Part shown: in pieces, positions 1 through 7,358 of the stretch
How the letters are laid out: each line of letters begins with the position of its first letter
How positions within the stretch are numbered: the first letter of the stretch is position 1
Assembly (NCBI GenBank): GCA_002509665.1
Contig: DADN01000054.1
Location: 1-10,659 of the forward strand
Direction: 5' to 3'
Length of the DNA: 10,659 nt
Origin: Methanobacterium sp. UBA8
GTDB taxonomy: Archaea; Methanobacteriota; Methanobacteria; Methanobacteriales; Methanobacteriaceae
The notes under the pieces: generated by a model
Databases searched by the model: none
Told to the model about the DNA's origin: nothing
Seen by the model: only the letters and a program-made list of their open reading frames with translations
Position numbers and translations under genes: made by a program

Positions 1-1
1 A

Positions 2-730
2 ATTTACGACAGGACCTTTAACCAGGGCATAAAACCAACCTGCAAGCTTGGGGATGAAGTCCTGGAAAAATACGGCTTCAGCTGCAATCCGTACCGCAGC
101 CTGTATAAAACTGTCAATGTGTATGATATCGTTAAAAAAGCCGCCAGCAGTTTTGGTCTGCCCATGCCTAAAATCGTGATCTCAAATACCACGATTGCAA
201 ATGCCGCAGCCACTGGTCCTACCCCAAGTAAAGGACTTGTACTCATTACAACCGGTTTGCTTGTTCAATTAAATGAAAAGGAAATATTAAGCGTTTTAGG
301 CCATGAAATGGGACATCTCCAAGGAAGAGACCCGCTAATATTATTCAGTATAATCTCTGGTGAGTTCATATTGAGATTCACTGTCCTGTTCCCTATTGTG
401 ATTATTAACCCCATACTGTACATAATCGTAGTTATGGCCCTAATTTTCTTCGTGGCCAAGTTCTTTGAGACCAGAGCAGACCTCCTATCAGCAATGAATG
501 TAGGTCAGCCAGACGTACTTGCAGAAGCGCTCCGAAAAATAGCATATCAAAGACTTCAAATGGAAAAAGTGGGATCTAAGATTCCAAGATGGCTATCGTG
601 GGACACTCACCCCCCTGTTTATTTCAGGATTGACAGGTTAAAAGGCATGCAAACACCTGTAAGATCTAAAAATCCATTAATTCAATCTGCAAGAGATGTT
701 GTGAATGGTTTTATTGCTTCATTTAGATGA
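2..730 (+). CDS. HtpX-like M48 family membrane metalloprotease, 5' partial
   Basis: The frame is open from base 2 to a TGA at 728-730, so the start lies left of the window; 242 residues are visible. The zinc site HEMGH is at visible residues 101-105 (bases 302-316). The third zinc ligand is probably Glu156 in the FFETRAD stretch, which corresponds to the ExxAD motif of M48 enzymes, and Asp160 is also conserved. Between these lie about 40 hydrophobic residues, enough for two membrane passes, as in HtpX. A C-terminal THPP...RI..L segment (from about residue 201) is typical of the family. HtpX-like proteases sit in the cytoplasmic membrane and degrade misfolded membrane proteins; that role here is inferred from the family. 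The GTG at 119 lies inside the domain and is not the start. The gene is convergent with argF and shows no functional link to it. Confidence 0.9.
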   Translation: MYDRTFNQGIKPTCKLGDEVLEKYGFSCNPYRSLYKTVNVYDIVKKAASSFGLPMPKIVISNTTIANAAATGPTPSKGLVLITTGLLVQLNEKEILSVLGHEMGHLQGRDPLILFSIISGEFILRFTVLFPIVIINPILYIIVVMALIFFVAKFFETRADLLSAMNVGQPDVLAEALRKIAYQRLQMEKVGSKIPRWLSWDTHPPVYFRIDRLKGMQTPVRSKNPLIQSARDVVNGFIASFR

Positions 731-755
731 AAATAGTAATTTTATTTTTAATTTT
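718..755 (+). terminator. 3' end hairpin and T-rich tract of the M48 protease gene
   Basis: TTCAT (718-722) and ATGAA (727-731) form a 5-bp dyad with a TTAG loop, and the TGA stop (728-730) sits in the right arm. T-rich DNA follows at 741-755. Archaeal termination depends mainly on the T tract; the short stem alone could be chance. Confidence 0.4.
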
Positions 756-807
756 AAATTATTATTGAATAAGAAAAAATGAGTGTATTAAATAAATTTT
801 AAGCTTT

Positions 808-842
808 TATTAAAATAGATAATGGGATTATTTTTGTCCCAT
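808..842 (-). terminator. argF 3' end hairpin around the stop codon
   Basis: On the minus strand ATGGGA (842-837) and TCCCAT (827-822) pair as a perfect 6-bp dyad around a 9-base loop CAAAAATAA that contains the TAA stop. A modestly T-rich stretch (TATCTATTTTAAT) follows. A stronger T run on this strand is at 781-773. The core ACAAAAATAATCCC recurs exactly at the end of ilvC. Confidence 0.45.
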
Positions 843-1736
843 GAGCTTGTAAAGCACAGCTTTCTGGGCGTGCAGCCTGTTTTCAGCCTGGTCCCATATT
901 GCTGACTGGGTGGAATTCAACATATCTGCAGTAATTTCCTGTCCCCGAATAGCCGGTAAACAGTGCAGAATAATTGCGTCTTCATTTGCCTGCCCCATAA
1001 GGTCTTTGTTTACCTGATAATCTGCAAATGCATTGAGCCTTTTTGAAGCCTCTTCCTCGTCTCCCATACTGATCCAGACATCAGTATAAACAGCATCGGC
1101 ACCTTCAACTCCCGCTTCAATATCATTACTTATTTTAAGCTCAGCACCAGTTTCTTCAGCATATTTTTTTGCCTTTTTAAATATTTCAGCATCGGGTTCA
1201 TATCCTGGAGGGCATACTACATCCATGTCCATCCCTACAAATGCTGATGCAAATAATAATGAATTACAGACGTTGTTTCCGTCTCCAACAAATGCCAGTT
1301 TTACATCGAAACTATTTTTCTTTTCATATATGGTTAAAAGGTCTGCAAATGCCTGACAAGGGTGTTCCTTGTTTGTAAGGCCGTTAATAACTGGTACATC
1401 AGAATATCGTGAAAATTCTAAAACATCATCATGTTCCTTGGCCCTGATCATTACCCCATCAACATATCTACTCATAACTCTGGCGGTATCTTCTACTATT
1501 TCACCACGACCAAGTTGAAGGTCTTCTCTAGATAGATAAAGTGCGTTTCCACCGAGCTGATACATTCCAACTTCAAAAGATATTCTAGTCCTTGTTGATG
1601 CCTTTTCAAAAACCATAGCAAGTGTTTTCTTAGCTAAAGGCTCTCCAGGGATTTCTCCATTTTTAAATTTTTTAGAGAGATCCAGTATTTCATTTACATG
1701 ATCCCGGGCATCTTCCATTGATAAAAGATGATTCAT
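828..1736 (-). CDS. argF: Ornithine carbamoyltransferase
   Basis: Cytosolic enzyme that joins carbamoyl phosphate to ornithine to give citrulline in arginine synthesis. The carbamoyl-phosphate motif STRTR is at residues 47-51 and HPCQ at 125-128. DVWISMG at 219-225 carries the SMG signature of ornithine binding, which separates it from aspartate carbamoyltransferases. HCLP at 258-261 holds the catalytic Cys. I chose the ATG at 1736 (302 residues) over an in-frame ATG at 1760: GGAGTGA lies 4 bases upstream of the former, the protein then begins MNHLLSMED as is usual for the family, and the predicted transcript start falls almost on the upstream ATG. It is transcribed in the same direction as purD, but a 254-base spacer with its own promoter suggests a separate transcript. 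It is complete, with no missing key residue. Confidence 0.97.
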   Translation of the reverse strand: MNHLLSMEDARDHVNEILDLSKKFKNGEIPGEPLAKKTLAMVFEKASTRTRISFEVGMYQLGGNALYLSREDLQLGRGEIVEDTARVMSRYVDGVMIRAKEHDDVLEFSRYSDVPVINGLTNKEHPCQAFADLLTIYEKKNSFDVKLAFVGDGNNVCNSLLFASAFVGMDMDVVCPPGYEPDAEIFKKAKKYAEETGAELKISNDIEAGVEGADAVYTDVWISMGDEEEASKRLNAFADYQVNKDLMGQANEDAIILHCLPAIRGQEITADMLNSTQSAIWDQAENRLHAQKAVLYKLMGQK

Positions 1737-1747
1737 ATTTTCACTCC
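1737..1747 (-). promoter_or_regulatory. argF ribosome binding site that decides the start
   Basis: GGAGTGA (1747-1741, minus strand) is complementary to the archaeal 16S 3' end with one mismatch and lies 4 bases before the ATG at 1736. The ATG at 1760 has no comparable site, only TTATTTAAATAAGGCATA-like AT-rich DNA. Confidence 0.8.
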
Positions 1748-1764
1748 AAATTGTATTCATTATG

Positions 1765-1780
1765 CCTTATTTATTTAAGG
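1765..1780 (-). repeat. Small dyad at the predicted argF transcription start
   Basis: CCTTA (1765-1769) and TAAGG (1776-1780) form a perfect 5-bp dyad with a 6-base spacer. It lies about 25 bases downstream of the argF TATA box candidate, where transcription should begin, so it could be an operator. The short arms make chance likely. Confidence 0.25.
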
Positions 1781-1787
1781 AGATGTT

Positions 1788-1795
1788 TATTTAAA
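1788..1795 (-). promoter_or_regulatory. Candidate TATA box of argF
   Basis: TTTAAATA on the minus strand, with transcription expected to start about 25 bases downstream near 1766. That would leave a 5' leader of about 30 bases containing the GGAGTGA site, which fits the chosen start. Confidence 0.5.
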
Positions 1796-1812
1796 TCATA
1801 CTATATCTACTT

Positions 1813-1846
1813 TTCTCTAATTCTAAATGAATTATTTTTTAGAGAA
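1813..1846. repeat. 8-bp perfect inverted repeat upstream of argF
   Basis: TTCTCTAA (1813-1820) and TTAGAGAA (1839-1846) are exact reverse complements separated by 18 bases. The repeat lies just upstream of the argF TATA box candidate, a normal place for an activator or repressor site. The arm-to-arm centre distance is 26 bp, about two and a half helical turns. Confidence 0.4.
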
Positions 1847-1865
1847 TTTACAGCAAATAAAGTGA

Positions 1866-1953
1866 TTTAAACTTTTTATTGGGTTCAACATCCCCTGTAA
1901 CACATCCTATCCTATTTCAGCCCATGTAACCTTCCACCATAACTTTTCAGCTT
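1866..1953. other. GC-richer block in the purD-argF spacer, no gene recognised
   Basis: Within the AT-rich spacer, 1881-1950 is clearly richer in C (plus strand) and carries TGTAAC twice (1896-1901 and 1925-1930). One plus-strand frame is open from 1866 to a TAA at 1951-1953 but has no ATG or ribosome binding site. On the minus strand there is only a 7-codon frame. It could be the purD 3' UTR, a small RNA or decayed coding DNA; I cannot tell which. Confidence 0.3.
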
Positions 1954-1963
1954 AATTTAAAAT

Positions 1964-1986
1964 AGGGTAATAATTTTATTATCCCT
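1964..1986 (-). terminator. purD terminator candidate
   Basis: Starting 4 bases after the purD stop, the minus strand holds AGGG..TAATA paired with TATTA..CCCT, a 9-bp stem with one bulged base and a 4-base loop. Only a weak T-rich stretch (ATTTTAAATT) follows. Confidence 0.5.
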
Positions 1987-1990
1987 TGAA

Positions 1991-3301
1991 TTATTTTCTG
2001 ATTTCTTCCATGTGTTTAACTCGTTTCTGCACAAGATCTGCTGTTCCAACATCCCTTCTGTGATAAACATCGCCTTTCACATATTTTGTAGCATCTTCAC
2101 ACAGTTTTTCAGCTTCTTCTATCGACTCACCAATTGCAACAAGCCCAAGGGCTCTTGAAGAAGAGGAGTAAACCTTCCCGTCCTTTTCATTTACAGCAGC
2201 ATAATAAACCTGGGCGCCAGCTTCGTTAATTTTAGCCTCGTCCACATCAATTACCTGGTTTGGAACTGCATTTCCAGGGTATCCTTCTGGCACAATGTAT
2301 TTACAAACGGTAGCTTTATCTTCAAACTTAGCTCCTTTAAGATTTCCGTCAACGATGCCTTCACAAATGTCTACAAAATTAGAATCAAGTAGTGATAAGA
2401 CATTCATAGCTTCTGGATCACCAAATCTTGCATTGTATTCTATGAGTTTTGGGCCGTCCCTGCACAGCATGAACTGCCCATATAAAAATCCTTTGTACGG
2501 TCCAACTTCTTTATTAATAGCCTTTACTGTTTCTTCCATTATTTTAACAGATTCATCATAACTCTTTTTATCTAAAAATGGAAGTAACCCTCCTTTATCA
2601 GAATAGGATCCCATTCCCCCAGTTATAGGCCCTTCGTCTCCTTCAAATGCATATGGGTGGTCCTGGGCTGCAGGCATCGGAGCTATATTTTTACCATCTA
2701 CAAATGCCTGGACTGTAAATTCTTCACCTATAGCCCTTTCTTCAAGTACTACACTGGCATATCCGCCCATTTTAGTGTCTACTACTTCTTTGGCGTAGCT
2801 TTTAGCTTCTTCCAGATCTTTTAATTGTTCTCCAACAATCTTAACTCCTTTTCCACCAGTTAATCCTACCGGTTTAACAACAATATCTTCCCCAAATTCA
2901 TCGATGAAATCATTGATATCTGCATAGTTATCAAAACACCGGTAGGTTAAAGATCCTGGTATTTTATAGTTTTCAAAAAGGTTTCTCATGAAAACTTTAT
3001 CTGTTTCAATTTTAGCCGCTTCCATGGTCGGCCCAACACAGCCTATGCCTTCTGCCTGTAGAGCATCTACAATACCTTTTTCAAGGGGAGCTTCAGGTCC
3101 GATTACAACTATATCAATCTTATTTTGAGTTGCAAACTTCTTTACAGCTTCAATGTCATTTTCACTCCCTATCTGATATTTAGATATCCGCGCTATCCCC
3201 GGGTTTTTATTGCTCATAACCGAGAATAATTCTGCATTTCCTTCTACTGCCTTACAAATAGCGTGTTCCCTCGCCCCTGTACCTACTACAAGAATTTTCA
3301 T
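1991..3301 (-). CDS. purD: Phosphoribosylamine--glycine ligase (GAR synthetase)
   Basis: Second step of purine synthesis: ATP-dependent joining of glycine to 5-phosphoribosylamine in the cytosol. At 436 residues it is about the usual length of PurD. In order: the N-terminal GxGxREHA motif (GTGAREHA, residues 7-14), GPEAP (68-72), the ATP-grasp segment [15 protein letters not shown] (141-155), the conserved AQDH...[13 protein letters not shown] stretch (about 212-234), and the metal- and ATP-binding [10 protein letters not shown] (288-297). The C-terminal HRRDVG motif completes the last domain. AAGGAGG lies 6 bases before the ATG, so the start is secure. It runs in the same direction as argF downstream and divergently from the response regulator upstream. 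No anomaly seen. Confidence 0.97.
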   Translation of the reverse strand: MKILVVGTGAREHAICKAVEGNAELFSVMSNKNPGIARISKYQIGSENDIEAVKKFATQNKIDIVVIGPEAPLEKGIVDALQAEGIGCVGPTMEAAKIETDKVFMRNLFENYKIPGSLTYRCFDNYADINDFIDEFGEDIVVKPVGLTGGKGVKIVGEQLKDLEEAKSYAKEVVDTKMGGYASVVLEERAIGEEFTVQAFVDGKNIAPMPAAQDHPYAFEGDEGPITGGMGSYSDKGGLLPFLDKKSYDESVKIMEETVKAINKEVGPYKGFLYGQFMLCRDGPKLIEYNARFGDPEAMNVLSLLDSNFVDICEGIVDGNLKGAKFEDKATVCKYIVPEGYPGNAVPNQVIDVDEAKINEAGAQVYYAAVNEKDGKVYSSSSRALGLVAIGESIEEAEKLCEDATKYVKGDVYHRRDVGTADLVQKRVKHMEEIRK

Positions 3302-3441
3302 ATAAATCCTCCTTTAAATAAAATCTACGAATCTGAAATTTTAAATTAAGTACCTATTTTTTTGGTATAAAACTAAAGACTAAAAATTTCCTAATTTTTT
3401 ATTATCTCTATAAATTCTCCTTTTATAAATCTATAGACATG

Positions 3442-3458
3442 ACCATTATAAAAATGGT
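3442..3458. repeat. Dyad ACCATT-N5-AATGGT
   Basis: Perfect 6-bp arms (3442-3447 and 3453-3458). Flanking partial repeats, CTATAGACATGACC (3431-3444) and CTATAGATAGACC (3478-3490), suggest a possible binding region between the two divergent genes. Confidence 0.3.
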
Positions 3459-3507
3459 TTATTATTTAATAGATAAACTATAGATAGACCTGTTAAAAAT
3501 ATTAAAA

Positions 3508-3536
3508 TTGCTGCTTGTTATATGTTATAACAGCAA
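3508..3536. repeat. Extended dyad TTGCTG...TGTTATA-TGT-TATAACA...CAGCAA
   Basis: The inner part, TGTTATA (3516-3522) and TATAACA (3526-3532), is a perfect 7-bp dyad with a 3-base centre, a usual shape for a helix-turn-helix protein site. An outer 6-bp pair, TTGCTG (3508-3513) and CAGCAA (3531-3536), overlaps it. The two pairings could alternate or reflect one larger imperfect hairpin. Confidence 0.4.
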
Positions 3537-3578
3537 ATATACATCTAAACACACATGATACAATTAACTGAATAACTG

Positions 3579-3613
3579 CATATAATTTAAAAAAAGTGGC
3601 TGCAGATTATATG
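3579..3613. repeat. 8-bp inverted repeat around the response regulator promoter region
   Basis: CATATAAT (3579-3586) and ATTATATG (3606-3613) are exact reverse complements, 19 bases apart. Either arm resembles a TATA element, so the repeat may simply be two promoter-like boxes in opposite orientation. Confidence 0.3.
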
Positions 3614-3673
3614 TACAGCAATAAGGCAATTGAACTTAAACTAATGCAGATACATCATGAGAGGAGCTGAATA

Positions 3674-4042
3674 ATGGCAAATATACTGATAGTTGAAGAT
3701 GAAAGCATCGTAGCGCTGGATATACAGGATAAAGTAGAACGTCTTGGTTACAGTGTGTTGGCTGTCGTATCTTCTGGAGAAAATGCTATCGAAGAAGTTA
3801 AAAAATCCCAACCAGATCTGGTGTTAATGGATATTGTGCTTAAAGGAGAAATTGACGGGATAGAGACTGCTGAACGAATACGTGAACATTTTGATATTCC
3901 AATAATATATCTTACAGCGCATTCTGATAATCAGACACTTAAAAGAGCAAAAATAACCGGACCTTTTGGCTATCTAGTAAAACCATTTGTTGATAGTGAA
4001 CTGCGCAGTGCTATAGAAGCAGTTCTTAGTAAGCAAGGATAA
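3674..4042 (+). CDS. Stand-alone response regulator (receiver domain only)
   Basis: 122 residues that make up one CheY-like receiver domain and nothing else. The acidic pocket is Glu8-Asp9, the phosphoacceptor is Asp53 (VLMDIVLKG), and the switch residues Thr81 (YLTAH) and Lys103 (LVKPF) are all present, so the protein should be phosphorylatable. There is no DNA-binding or output domain; it must act by contacting a partner or passing on phosphate. Many methanogen genomes encode such proteins next to PAS-type histidine kinases, but no kinase gene is in this window. The start is supported by AGGAGCTGA, ending 3 bases before the ATG. It probably forms a single-gene transcript between purD and ilvB. 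Confidence 0.92.
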   Translation: MANILIVEDESIVALDIQDKVERLGYSVLAVVSSGENAIEEVKKSQPDLVLMDIVLKGEIDGIETAERIREHFDIPIIYLTAHSDNQTLKRAKITGPFGYLVKPFVDSELRSAIEAVLSKQG

Positions 4043-4060
4043 CAACAATCTTAGATAGAA

Positions 4061-4085
4061 CAGATATCTGATTTATTTTATATAT
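4061..4085 (+). terminator. Possible terminator of the response regulator gene
   Basis: The perfect 10-base palindrome CAGATATCTG begins 19 bases after the stop and is followed by ATTTATTTTATAT. As a palindrome with no loop it would open partly in RNA; the T-rich tail may be the active part. Confidence 0.35.
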
Positions 4086-4400
4086 CAAACTTTGAAAGAA
4101 ATTTTAAATCGGTTCAAGCTGATAAATGAGATATTTACCGGATTAAATGCAGAAAGATGCCCAACTAATAATAAAAAATAAATTTATAACGTATATTCTG
4201 CTACTAGATATTATTTTTGAATCTAAACTTTATCCAGTAAAAATATCCCATGTAATATTAATTTAATTTTAAATATTAAGTATGGTGGAATCACGATAAT
4301 TCCAGCTACCGAATAGATTATTATGAACATTAATATATCTCAGAATAAATAAATATGAAAACTAGCCAATAATATACATAAATTTTACAGGTGTTTAATA
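4086..4400 (+). promoter_or_regulatory. ilvB upstream and leader region
   Basis: About 315 bases without a gene. The ribosome binding site AGGTG (4389-4393) lies 7 bases before the ilvB ATG. The best TATA candidate is TTAATATAT (4330-4338), which would start transcription near 4360 and give a leader of about 40 bases; AATAAATA near 4345 is an alternative. Upstream are two dyads: CCAT-n-TAATATT (4248-4259) with AATATTA-n-ATGG (4272-4285), and the GGAAT dyad at 4284-4310. Confidence 0.45.
4284..4310. promoter_or_regulatory. Dyad upstream of the ilvB TATA candidate, operator candidate
   Basis: TGGAAT (4286-4291) and ATTCCA (4299-4304) are perfect 6-bp arms with a 7-base spacer CACGATA, and outer GG/CC bases could extend the dyad. 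The dyad lies about 20 bases upstream of the TATA candidate. It contains AATCACGATAA (4289-4299), which recurs with one difference upstream of ilvC at 7366-7376. Confidence 0.4.
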
Positions 4401-6140
4401 ATGAGAGGCGGAGAAGCACTACTTAAATCACTGGAAAATCAGGGAGTAGATGTTGTATTCGGATATCCGGGAGGGCAGTTACTTCCCCTATACGATATGA
4501 TCTACGATTCTGACCTAAAACACATTTTAGTAAGACACGAACAATGCGCAGCTCACGCTGCAGATGGATATGCAAGGGCATCTGGAAAAGTGGGTGTTTG
4601 TATTGCAACATCAGGTCCTGGAGCAACAAATCTCGTGACAGGAATAGCAACAGCTTATATGGACTCATCTCCAATCGTAGCTATTGCAGGACAGGTCCCA
4701 ACAGGACTCATCGGTAACGACGCGTTCCAGGAAGTAGATACGATTGGAATGACAATGCCTATTACTAAACATAATTTCCAACCTATAACTTCAAAAGAAA
4801 TTCCTGAAATGGTTAAATCAGCATTTTATATAGCCGGGACCGGAAGACCTGGACCAGTAGTTCTAGATCTACCAAAAGATGTTCAGGAACAGGAATTAGA
4901 TTTTGAAAACGATGTCAAAATCACTTTACCCGGATACAAACCAACAAGAAAAGGCCACCCTTTACAGATAAAGAGGGCAGCAAGCTTAATTGGAAGCGCT
5001 AAAAAACCAGTCATACTTGCAGGTGGCGGAGTTATCATATCAAATTCATCTGAAGAGCTTTTAAAGCTTTCAGAATTAGTTGGAGCTCCTGTAACAACTT
5101 CACTTCTTGGTAAAGGATCTTTCCCTGAAGATCATGACCTTTCCCTTGGAATGCTTGGAATGCACGGCAGATTACCTGCTAATTTTGCTGTAGATAAATG
5201 TGACTGTCTGATTGCTGTTGGATGCAGGTTCTCAGACAGGACAACAGGAAAAATAAGTGAATTTGCCAAAAATGCCAAAATAGTCCACATAGACATTGAC
5301 CCTGCAGAAATAGGGAAAAATGTAGATGTAGACATTCCAATTGTCGGTGATGCAAAGATCATTTTATCAAACCTTATAAGAGCTATTTCTCAAAACAAAA
5401 TGAGCAGTAAAAGCATGGAATGGGTAAACCGTGTTAAAAACTTCAAACAGACATGCATACCTAAAATGTCATTTGATAACATGCCATTAAAACCACAGCA
5501 GGTTATAAAAGAGATATCAGAAGCTGTAGATGATGATACAATCATGACAACAGATGTTGGGCAGAACCAGATGTGGATGGCTCACTACTTCACATCCAGA
5601 AAACCTAAAACATTCCTATCATCTGGAGGACTTGGAACCATGGGATTCGGATTCCCTGCTGCAATAGGTGCAAAAGTTGCAATGCCTGAAAGCGATGTTG
5701 TAGCTGTCTGTGGAGATGGCGGGTTCTTAATGGTATCACAGGAACTTGCAACAGTAAAAGAATATGACATTCCAGTTGTAATCTGTGTTTTAGATAACAG
5801 ATATTTAGGAATGGTTGCCCAGTGGCAAAACCTGTTCTACGAGAAAAGATTATCACATACCCATTTAGGAGAGTCTCCTGACTTTGTTAAACTAGCAGAA
5901 GCATTTGGAGTCGCTGCAAACCGTGTAGAAAGACCCGGTGAACTTCGTGAGGTACTGTCCAGTGCAATAAATTCCGGCGAACCCACACTCATCGACATTA
6001 CAATTGATCCAGATGAAATCCTTCCAATGGTACCTCCAGGATGCGGCCTCACTGAAATAGTTGGGGAGTACAAAACCGAGTCTAACAACTCTGAAGATGT
6101 ACCATATCGTGAAACAGCCAAAGAAAGGGCAGGTGATTAA
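4401..6140 (+). CDS. ilvB: Acetolactate synthase, catalytic (large) subunit
   Basis: Thiamine-diphosphate enzyme that condenses two pyruvates, or pyruvate with 2-oxobutyrate, to the acetohydroxy acids leading to valine/leucine and isoleucine. At 579 residues it has the usual length. The N-terminal pyrimidine-binding domain has GYPGG (21-25) and the catalytic Glu47 in RHEQ. The middle domain carries RFSDRTTG (277-284), part of the FAD site in synthases of this group. The C-terminal domain has the TPP-magnesium motif GDGG (438-441) with Asn466 and the [11 protein letters not shown] stretch typical of biosynthetic acetohydroxyacid synthases. The start has AGGTG at a 7-base distance. Its stop is one base before the ilvN ATG, so the subunits are coupled. 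Unlike other genes here it has no hairpin at its stop, as expected inside an operon. Confidence 0.97.
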   Translation: MRGGEALLKSLENQGVDVVFGYPGGQLLPLYDMIYDSDLKHILVRHEQCAAHAADGYARASGKVGVCIATSGPGATNLVTGIATAYMDSSPIVAIAGQVPTGLIGNDAFQEVDTIGMTMPITKHNFQPITSKEIPEMVKSAFYIAGTGRPGPVVLDLPKDVQEQELDFENDVKITLPGYKPTRKGHPLQIKRAASLIGSAKKPVILAGGGVIISNSSEELLKLSELVGAPVTTSLLGKGSFPEDHDLSLGMLGMHGRLPANFAVDKCDCLIAVGCRFSDRTTGKISEFAKNAKIVHIDIDPAEIGKNVDVDIPIVGDAKIILSNLIRAISQNKMSSKSMEWVNRVKNFKQTCIPKMSFDNMPLKPQQVIKEISEAVDDDTIMTTDVGQNQMWMAHYFTSRKPKTFLSSGGLGTMGFGFPAAIGAKVAMPESDVVAVCGDGGFLMVSQELATVKEYDIPVVICVLDNRYLGMVAQWQNLFYEKRLSHTHLGESPDFVKLAEAFGVAANRVERPGELREVLSSAINSGEPTLIDITIDPDEILPMVPPGCGLTEIVGEYKTESNNSEDVPYRETAKERAGD

Positions 6141-6141
6141 G
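6131..6141 (+). promoter_or_regulatory. ilvN ribosome binding site overlapping the ilvB end
   Basis: AGGTGAT (6131-6137) lies within the last codons of ilvB, 4 bases before the ATG at 6142. It fixes the ilvN start and excludes a longer reading from the TTG at 6061. Confidence 0.85.
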
Positions 6142-6642
6142 ATGGACGATCAAAGGACCCATATTATAAGTGCACTTGTACTTCATAAGCCCGGCGTACT
6201 CCAGAGAGTTGCAGGACTCTTTACAAGAAGGGGATTCAACATAGAGAGCATCACAGTTGGAACTTCAGAGCAAGAAGACATTGCTCGAATGACCATAATT
6301 GCAAAAGGCGACGGGAAAGTCCTGGAACAGATTACAAAACAGTTGAACAAAATCATAGATGTCATTAAAGTAAGAGATCTAGAACCTGAAAATACTGTTA
6401 AAAGAGAGCTTTGCCTAATTAAAGTTCATTCACCGACAGAAAAAGTAAGGGCCGAAGTTGTTCAATATGTAAATATCTTTAGAGGGCGTGTAATAGATGT
6501 AAGCCCTGAAACTCTCACCATAGAGATGACAGGGGCATCAGATAAAATTGACGCTCTTATTGACCTTGTAAAAGGTTTCGGAATTAAAGAAATCGCGAGG
6601 ACAGGGCCTACTGCGATGTCTAGAGGTATTAAAACTATTTAA
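6142..6642 (+). CDS. ilvN: Acetolactate synthase, regulatory (small) subunit
   Basis: 166 residues, the standard length for the archaeal small subunit. An N-terminal ACT domain (about residues 7-80) opens with [17 protein letters not shown] and [11 protein letters not shown], the region where valine is bound for feedback inhibition in characterised homologues. A C-terminal IlvN domain (about 88-163) ends in [16 protein letters not shown], a family hallmark. It activates IlvB and confers end-product control. It follows ilvB with one base between stop and start and shares its transcript. The gene ends inside a strong terminator-like hairpin, so the transcript probably stops here. Confidence 0.97.
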   Translation: MDDQRTHIISALVLHKPGVLQRVAGLFTRRGFNIESITVGTSEQEDIARMTIIAKGDGKVLEQITKQLNKIIDVIKVRDLEPENTVKRELCLIKVHSPTEKVRAEVVQYVNIFRGRVIDVSPETLTIEMTGASDKIDALIDLVKGFGIKEIARTGPTAMSRGIKTI

Positions 6643-6661
6643 TACCCTTATTTTTTGTTTT
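6625..6661 (+). terminator. Strong hairpin terminator of ilvBN with the stop codon in its stem
   Basis: GGTATTAAA (6625-6633) and TTTAATACC (6638-6646) form a perfect 9-bp stem with a 4-base loop ACTA. The TAA stop of ilvN (6640-6642) is inside the right arm. CTTA, six Ts, G and four Ts follow (to 6661). This is the best terminator in the window and looks almost bacterial in form. Confidence 0.75.
6636..6644 (+). promoter_or_regulatory. Candidate TATA box for a leaderless transporter mRNA
   Basis: TATTTAATA, preceded by the purine-rich TTAAAAC, sits 26 to 34 bases before the ATG at 6670. That is the spacing expected between an archaeal TATA box and the transcription start, so the mRNA could begin at or next to the start codon. 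The absence of a Shine-Dalgarno site before 6670 agrees. The box overlaps the ilvN terminator. Confidence 0.4.
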
Positions 6662-6669
6662 GAGTACCT

Positions 6670-7275
6670 ATGATAGAATTTATCTTTCTAGTTTTTACAG
6701 CTGTTGCAATGTTTATTGCCACTAATCTTGATGATCTTTTTGTTCTAATGATATTCTTTTCAAATAAAGAATTTAAGGCTAGACAGATCGTTTTAGGCCA
6801 GTATATCGGAATTATGACTTTAATTGCAATAAGTGCACTAAGCTACTTTTTAAAGTTAGTTATTCCAGTTAACTGGATTGGACTGCTTGGTATATTACCA
6901 ATACTTATTGGGCTCAAAAATTTAAAGGATTTAAAAGATAATAATGATATTTCAGCAAATTATAATATAAAGGAAGAAAATAAGGGAATTTTTTCAAAAT
7001 TTAGAAGTTCAAAATCATCTTTAGTGGCACTTGTTTCATTTACAAACGGCGGGGATAATATTGGAGTTTATGTTCCTCTATTTGCAAGTATAGGCCTTCA
7101 GCAGATGCTCGTTGTAATATCAGTATTTTTAGTGATGATCTTGATATGGTGCTATATCAGCTTTAATCTGGTAGAAAACAGTATTTTAGGAGATAAAATT
7201 AAAAAATACGGCCACATAATTTTGCCATTTGTCCTAATTTTCCTTGGAATTATTATTTTAGCACGTAACTTCTAA
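6670..7275 (+). CDS. CadD-family (cadmium resistance) membrane transporter
   Basis: 201 residues, mostly hydrophobic, with about five or six membrane segments (roughly 3-30, 42-64, 67-83, 117-141, 145-165, 180-198) and a polar cytoplasmic-type loop at 85-115. Two motifs match the CadD family: ATNLDDLFVL (17-26) and FTNGGDNIGVYVPLF (124-138). Characterised members protect against cadmium, but the physiological substrate of archaeal ones is not known to me. The start matches the family's short N-terminus. It has no ribosome binding site, unlike every other complete gene here, and follows the ilvBN terminator by 8 bases. It separates ilvN from ilvC, which otherwise belong together. Many TTT, ATT and TTA codons make it more AT-rich than its neighbours, which may reflect membrane composition rather than transfer. 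Confidence 0.85.
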   Translation: MIEFIFLVFTAVAMFIATNLDDLFVLMIFFSNKEFKARQIVLGQYIGIMTLIAISALSYFLKLVIPVNWIGLLGILPILIGLKNLKDLKDNNDISANYNIKEENKGIFSKFRSSKSSLVALVSFTNGGDNIGVYVPLFASIGLQQMLVVISVFLVMILIWCYISFNLVENSILGDKIKKYGHIILPFVLIFLGIIILARNF

Positions 7276-7317
7276 TTTCAGCGTTTAATTTAAAGGTGAA
7301 AATATGTCATGATAAAA

Positions 7318-7326
7318 TTTATAAAT
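7318..7326 (+). promoter_or_regulatory. Candidate TATA box of ilvC
   Basis: TTTATAAAT preceded by GATAAAA is the best TATA element before ilvC. Transcription would start near 7349, giving a leader of about 60 bases that includes the hairpin and T7 tract at 7359-7384. It overlaps the tiny reading frame at 7309, so both are unlikely to be used in one transcript. Confidence 0.5.
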
Positions 7327-7358
7327 CCACGGTCCAAATATTGTAGTGGCATTAATTT

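Larger units (their letters stand above)
3302..3673. promoter_or_regulatory. Divergent purD / response regulator intergenic region
   Basis: 372 bases with no gene that I can support. For purD (minus strand) the TATA candidates are TTTTATACC near 3366-3374 and TTAATTTAAAA near 3341-3350. For the response regulator TATAATTTAAA near 3581-3591 is possible. None is clear-cut. The purD ribosome binding site AAGGAGG is at 3314-3308; that of the regulator (AGGAGCTGA) is at 3662-3670. At least three perfect dyads lie between the promoters and are listed separately. A 19-codon frame at 3611-3670 ends just before the regulator start and is in frame with it. Confidence 0.5.

Noticed and set aside
1737..1760. 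Eight-residue N-terminal extension of ArgF
   Set aside because: No ribosome binding site before 1760 and the predicted transcript start is almost on it; GGAGTGA precedes the ATG at 1736.
1866..1953. Open frame in the purD-argF spacer as a small gene
   Set aside because: No start codon and no ribosome binding site.
4287..4303. GGAA...TTCC resembling the NrpR nitrogen operator before ilvB
   Set aside because: As I recall the NrpR site has a 6-base spacer; here the spacer is 9 bases, so the match fails.
6061..6642. A longer 193-residue version of the small subunit starting at TTG 6061
   Set aside because: The extra 27 residues lie wholly within the end of ilvB and lack similarity to the family; the ATG at 6142 has a strong ribosome binding site.
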